DNA from: Bacteroidales bacterium
Lineage (GTDB): Bacteria > Bacteroidota > Bacteroidia > Bacteroidales > FEN-979
Assembly (NCBI GenBank): GCA_030681475.1
Contig: JAUXWT010000061.1
Location: 21,912 to 85,911 of the forward strand
Direction: 5' to 3'
Length of the DNA stretch: 64,000 nucleotides
The translations under genes were made by a program, and so were the position numbers. Under the pieces are notes generated by a model. That model saw nothing but the letters and a program-made list of their open reading frames with translations. It did no database searches and had not been told where the DNA came from. This document shows, piece by piece, positions 61,701 through 64,000 of the stretch. Each line of letters starts with the position of its first letter. The stretch's first letter is position 1.

Positions 61701-62014
61701 TAGGTCAGACGCTTTGGGATGCCGCCCTCCGAAGGTATCAGGTACACTTCAGTATTGCCATCATATTGGCCGGTGAATGCGATATGTTTCCCATCCGGCG
61801 AAAACCGGGCAAACATTTCATATCCATTTTCATCACCGGTGAGTTTCCTGGCCAATCCACCGGCCTGGTCAACAGTGAACAGGTCACCCGCGTAGGTGAA
61901 CACGACCTGGTTTCCATGAATCGCCGGAAATCGCAATCCTCTTGCTTCATCCTGTGCCATCAAAACGCCGAGGATGAGCAGTAATGACACAGTCATTGTT
62001 ATTTTTTTCATCAT
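58751..62014 (-). CDS. Tricorn-type protease (propellers, PDZ, S41 domain)
   Basis: A 1087-aa secreted protein with signal peptide (MTVSLLLILGVLMAQ). Two beta-propeller regions made of PD40-type strands (about 25-650: FARFSPDGKHIAFTGQYDGN, SLSPDGKRFAFGARGDIW, WSPDGQYIAFISDRTGEDEI) precede a core domain. A PDZ domain (about 770-850, GDFIIAINGKSTREMTDIG) and a C-terminal S41 protease domain follow, with LIIDDRGNGGGNVSP, the nucleophile Ser in NYSASDGDLFPFQFKK, and IIEGYGVDPDIEV. His in SIGHSYVGGG fits the catalytic His. Tricorn-type enzymes trim oligopeptides. The signal peptide puts this one outside the cytosol. Confidence 0.93.
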   Translation of the reverse strand: MMKKITMTVSLLLILGVLMAQDEARGLRFPAIHGNQVVFTYAGDLFTVDQAGGLARKLTGDENGYEMFARFSPDGKHIAFTGQYDGNTEVYLIPSEGGIPKRLTYTATLGRDDISDRMGPNNIVMTWRDNENIVFRSRKQSFNDFKGQLFIANINGGLPEELPLPCGGFCSYSPDNSKLAYNRVFREFRTWKYYKGGMADDIWIYDFKTRQTEQVTSNIFQDMFPMWHGDKIYFLSERERPTNLYCYDLITKETLKLTDFKEFDIKFPSSGNNAIVFENGGFIYSFNYATRATEKITIRIASDFNTGRSQMKDAGKFINTVSLSPDGKRFAFGARGDIWTVPAKSGITKNLTNTSGVHDRNVAWSPDGQYIAFISDRTGEDEIYIEMQDGTSEPLQITKNADTYKYTLSWSPDSKKILWADKMLRLQYVDIDSKAITLVDRSSSWEFTDYNWSPDSKWITYTYPDRRTTSRVFIYELATKTKTAVTDTWYDAGGAGFSSDGKYLVFTSDRDFNPTYSWTEWNHSYSDMTKVYLVTLAKSTTNPFAPENDEVKIVKNRQNDTTEGVTGKETGIKSAVHVKVDTEGIIDRILALPIEAGAYRNISSAGDNIYYIKGSRGGRPGTLMTYNLKDRKEITMGEFEVYEVSADNKKMLVSDRTKFAVIDLPREGKIEVKDWADLTNMTVMVDLKAEWAQIFHESWRQMKYFLYTPNMQGVNWENIQKKYEPLLSFVNNRNDLNYLIGEMIGEISIGHSYVGGGDKPAPTRIKLGLLGAKIVRDGTGYYKIIRILKGKNWTTEARSPLTEVGVDAREGDFIIAINGKSTREMTDIGEAMVNKANVQVELTLNVTASEAGARKVIVVPTDNEAGLYYYNWVQTNIKKVSDASNGEIGYIHIPDMGVEGLNEFVKHFYPQLAKRALIIDDRGNGGGNVSPMIIERLNREMTMIRMARNTESNPGRLEMQWGPKCILIDNYSASDGDLFPFQFKKLKIGKAIGKRTWGGVVGIRGTLPFIDGGQLMRPEFASYDTEGKTWIIEGYGVDPDIEVDNDPAKEYAGEDQQLNRAIELMKEELKSWPMELPAMPPFPDKTR

Positions 62015-62042
62015 TTCCTGATTAATTGGGGCTTTAAAAAGG

Positions 62043-62074
62043 CAAAATTAGCAGAAAATCATCACCTATTCCAA
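62043..62074 (-). promoter_or_regulatory. Promoter of the tricorn-type protease gene
   Basis: Minus strand: TTG (62072-62074), a 21-base spacer, then TAATTTTG (62043-62050), a full -7 match. Leader about 28 bases. Confidence 0.6.
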
Positions 62075-62148
62075 TAATTTACGATCCCGGCTGTTAACCT
62101 GAAGGTGGCATAACCCAATCTTTGTACCTGTGATTGGCAATAAAATTG

Positions 62149-62156
62149 TAAATTTG
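62149..62156 (+). promoter_or_regulatory. -7 promoter box of the OsmC-family gene
   Basis: TAAATTTG matches TAnnTTTG, 20 bases before ATG 62176. The candidate -33 TTG boxes are not at normal spacing. Confidence 0.4.
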
Positions 62157-62175
62157 CACAACAAATTACACAACC

Positions 62176-62574
62176 ATGGCAATAGAAATCTTTTTCGAAG
62201 GAACGAAAAAAGTTAATGCAATTATCGACGGCTTTACTGTAAAAACCGATCAGCCGGTTCAATCAGGCGGTGAGAATTCAGCCCCTGCGCCTTTCAGTCT
62301 TTTTTTAGCCTCCCTGGGCACGTGCGCAGGAATATATGTGAAGGGTTTTTGCGATCAGAGAGGGATTGATACTTCTGCCATACGGATAAGTATGGATTCC
62401 GTTTATGATCCGGTGCAGAAGATGATCGTTAAGTTCATTATGTTAATCCATGTACCTGTCGATTTTCCTGAGCAGTATGAGGCTGCCGTTGTCAAAACCG
62501 CCTCTATGTGTGCCGTGAAAAGGCACCTGAACCCCTCCATAGAAAATGAAATCACTATCGTACGGTCATCCTGA
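62176..62574 (+). CDS. OsmC-family peroxiredoxin-like protein
   Basis: A 132-aa cytosolic protein with the OsmC/YhfA-type pattern: GENSAPAPFSLFLASLGTCA, then GIYVKGFCDQRGI, and the second redox Cys in TASMCAVKRHL. Paired Cys (in SLGTCAG and SMCAVK) fit reduction of organic hydroperoxides, as in OsmC and Ohr. YhfA-like members are less well characterised, so the substrate is open. It is transcribed alone, divergent from the tricorn-type protease gene and upstream of two REP-like palindromes. Confidence 0.88.
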   Translation: MAIEIFFEGTKKVNAIIDGFTVKTDQPVQSGGENSAPAPFSLFLASLGTCAGIYVKGFCDQRGIDTSAIRISMDSVYDPVQKMIVKFIMLIHVPVDFPEQYEAAVVKTASMCAVKRHLNPSIENEITIVRSS

Positions 62575-62598
62575 CGCGACGCACATCCATATTTGTAA

Positions 62599-62677
62599 AG
62601 ACGCACAGCAGTGCGCCTCTGCTGCATCCCGACAACAACCCTGATCCGTGTAATGACGCACAGCAGTGCGTCACTAC
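62599..62677. repeat. Two copies of a REP-like palindrome (core GACGCACAGCAGTGCG)
   Basis: The 16-base core occurs at 62600-62615 and 62655-62670. The second copy is a perfect 8-bp palindrome, TGACGCAC-AGCA-GTGCGTCA (62654-62673), and the first is imperfect. They lie between the OsmC-type gene and the PLP enzyme gene and may act as attenuator or mRNA 3' end. Confidence 0.65.
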
Positions 62678-62722
62678 GTGCATCGCGAAATATAGACTCA
62701 TTAAACTAAACTAACCTAAACT

Positions 62723-63907
62723 ATGAAACACAAACCATCCGGATTTAACTCAACGATGATTCACGGAACCGGCCAGAAGGATCCATTGGGCAGTGTAACT
62801 ACGCCTATTTACCAAACTTCCACTTTCGCGTTTAAAGATGCCGACCATGGTGCAGCCTGCTTTTCAGGTGAAAGCGATGGTTATATTTATACCCGTATAG
62901 GAAATCCGACCATTCGTGACCTTGAAAAGACTATTGCCGCGTTGGAAAATGGTTACGATGGTATTGGATGCTCTTCAGGCATGGGTGCGATCAGCACAAT
63001 TTATATGGCCTACCTCGGCGCCGGAAAGCACATTCTGAGTCATAATGCAGTTTACGGCCCGGCCCGCGGCCTCATAGAGGGCACTTTTTCCAGGTTTGGA
63101 GTTGAGTCAACATACGTTGATACAACAGACCTCGAGCAAGTCAGGGCAGCCATTCAACCAAATACAGCTTTGATCTACCTTGAAACACCTGCAAATCCGA
63201 CCATCGGGATATCGGATATTCCTGCTATTTGCGAGATGGCGCATGCACACAATATCCCTGTTTGTGTTGACAATACCTTTTGTAGCCCTTACCTTCAAAA
63301 TCCGCTTGATCTGGGGGCTGATATTGTATTACACTCTCTCACCAAATTCATCAACGGACATGCTGATATCGTCGGAGGGGTGATCGTAACCAAAACAGAG
63401 ACTGATTATAAAAAGGTTCGTCCGGTCATGGTCACCATGGGATGCAACATGGATCCTCATCAGGCATTTCTGACACGTCGTGGGTTGAAAACCATGGGTA
63501 TCCGGATAGACCGTGCACAGGAAAATGCCATTCAGGTTGCCGAATATCTCGAAAAGCATCCGATGGTTGATTGGATCATTTATCCCGGTCTGAAATCTCA
63601 CCCACACTACGAGCTTGGTAAAAAGTTGATGCGCGGTCCGGGCGCCATGATGAGTTTTGGCCTGAAAGGTGGACTTGAATCCGGAAAAAAACTAATGAAC
63701 AGTGTTCAGCTCTGTGTCCTGGCAGTATCACTTGGAGGTATTGAAACTCTGATCCAACACCCCGCTTCAATGACCCACAGCAAACTTTCGGCCGAAGCGA
63801 AGAAGGAGGGGGGGATCAGCGATGACCTTGTAAGACTTTCTGTCGGAATTGAAGATGTTGGTGACATTATTGCAGATCTGGACCAAGCATTTACATATAT
63901 TAAATAA
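62723..63907 (+). CDS. Methionine gamma-lyase-like PLP enzyme (Cys/Met metabolism family)
   Basis: A 394-aa PLP enzyme of the trans-sulfuration family, usual length. TPIYQTSTFAF, YIYTRIGNPTIRDLEKTIAA, SSGMGAIST, YLETPANPTIGISDI, VDNTFCSPYLQNPL, the PLP lysine in LHSLTKFINGHADIVGG, and SLGGIETLIQHPASMTHS. The last motif and overall form favour methionine gamma-lyase (methionine to methanethiol, ammonia and 2-oxobutyrate). However, the Cys that marks well-studied gamma-lyases after VYG is replaced (AVYGPARGLIEG), so cystathionine gamma-synthase or gamma-lyase activity is possible. Its leader holds AAACT-rich direct repeats and no clear promoter. A partial gene for an exported protein starts 6 bases after its stop. 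Confidence 0.88.
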   Translation: MKHKPSGFNSTMIHGTGQKDPLGSVTTPIYQTSTFAFKDADHGAACFSGESDGYIYTRIGNPTIRDLEKTIAALENGYDGIGCSSGMGAISTIYMAYLGAGKHILSHNAVYGPARGLIEGTFSRFGVESTYVDTTDLEQVRAAIQPNTALIYLETPANPTIGISDIPAICEMAHAHNIPVCVDNTFCSPYLQNPLDLGADIVLHSLTKFINGHADIVGGVIVTKTETDYKKVRPVMVTMGCNMDPHQAFLTRRGLKTMGIRIDRAQENAIQVAEYLEKHPMVDWIIYPGLKSHPHYELGKKLMRGPGAMMSFGLKGGLESGKKLMNSVQLCVLAVSLGGIETLIQHPASMTHSKLSAEAKKEGGISDDLVRLSVGIEDVGDIIADLDQAFTYIK

Positions 63908-63913
63908 GGATCA

Positions 63914-64000
63914 ATGGTCTTTCCTGTCCGAAAGCGGTGGTTGTCAGTTCTTTTCATTTTTCATTTTTCATTTTTCATTTTTCATACTGTTTCTGCTCAG
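63914..64000 (+). CDS. Exported protein, N-terminal part only, signal peptide built from a heptamer array
   Basis: ATG 63914 opens 29 codons to the window end: VFPVRKRWLSV, then FIFHFSFFIFH, then TVSAQ. This is a good signal peptide: basic start, hydrophobic core, and the Ala-Gln cleavage site typical of this genome (compare ISAQ- and NAQ-ending signals of other genes here). The core is encoded by five TTTTCAT units. It begins 6 bases after the previous gene and is likely in the same unit. The mature protein is outside the window, so its function is unknown. Confidence 0.65.
   Translation, partial: MVFPVRKRWLSVLFIFHFSFFIFHTVSAQ
63951..63985 (+). repeat. Five exact TTTTCAT heptamers within a signal peptide coding region
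   Basis: Five perfect 7-nt units. Since 7 is not a multiple of 3, gain or loss of one unit would change the reading frame of the gene starting at 63914. Confidence 0.9.

Noticed and set aside
62575..62722. A SAM-type riboswitch before the methionine gamma-lyase-like gene
   Set aside because: The region holds REP-like palindromes and AAACT-rich repeats, and I could not fit any known SAM riboswitch core by eye. A covariance-model search would decide.

Overview
The window looks like chromosomal DNA of a member of the Bacteroidota, probably Bacteroidales-like; a genus cannot be named from this sequence. The signs are: secreted proteins with type IX secretion (T9SS) type A and type B C-terminal domains, FISUMP (Fibrobacter succinogenes major paralogous) domains, an OmpR-type two-component pair with a PepSY-like small protein, fused FeoAB and fused FtcD, and many promoters of the form TTG-N19..21-TAnnTTTG with no clear Shine-Dalgarno sites.

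Layout. 1-4.2 kb: edge of an M49-like peptidase lipoprotein gene (minus), a stomatin-like SPFH protein, and a TPR sensor kinase with its NarL/LuxR-type regulator. 4.4-13.4 kb (plus): a small secreted protein, a lone LutA-like Fe-S protein, then a tightly packed run of a small secreted protein, a T9SS type A protein, a T9SS type B protein and tex, followed by a beta-barrel protein. 13.5-18.7 kb (minus): NlpC/P60 peptidase, a 53-aa Cys-rich partner of FeoB, FeoAB, WbqC-like protein, thioredoxin, and a thioredoxin-like lipoprotein. 18.8-26 kb: a zinc-ribbon transposase-like fragment, hutI, a T9SS type A protein (minus), an M3-like metallopeptidase lipoprotein (minus), and ftcD. 26.2-28.6 kb: an IPTL-CTERM protein facing an exosortase (XrtH-like) and an associated membrane protein. 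28.7-31.1 kb (minus): PepSY-like protein, OmpR-family kinase and regulator. 31.1-55.4 kb (minus): five consecutive very large secreted proteins (956, 931, 2709, 1473 and 1897 aa) that all end in the same two-part C-terminal cassette (a 'TTKNAKPF' module plus a FISUMP domain). The 2709-aa protein has fifteen repeats of exactly 96 residues. 55.6-64 kb: a decayed aspartate ammonia-lyase gene, a GT39-type membrane glycosyltransferase, a tricorn-type protease, an OsmC-family protein, a methionine gamma-lyase-like enzyme, and the start of an exported protein cut by the window end.

How it fits together. Much of the coding capacity goes to the cell surface, apparently by at least three anchoring or sorting routes side by side: T9SS type A/B, exosortase/IPTL-CTERM, and the FISUMP-ended array, which has no recognisable T9SS tail. 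Metabolic genes point to amino-acid use (histidine degradation by HutI and FtcD, methionine gamma-lyase, several peptidases) and ferrous iron uptake.

A second theme is a set of short tandem arrays of 7- or 8-nt units at gene junctions, with a different unit sequence at most sites. One supplies the -33 box of the nlpC promoter, a pair brackets the ftcD promoter, one lies inside the aspA pseudogene, and one (five TTTTCAT units) encodes the hydrophobic core of a signal peptide at the window end, where loss or gain of a unit would shift the frame. No tRNA, rRNA, CRISPR array or complete insertion sequence was seen, and no gene-free stretch exceeds about 300 bases.
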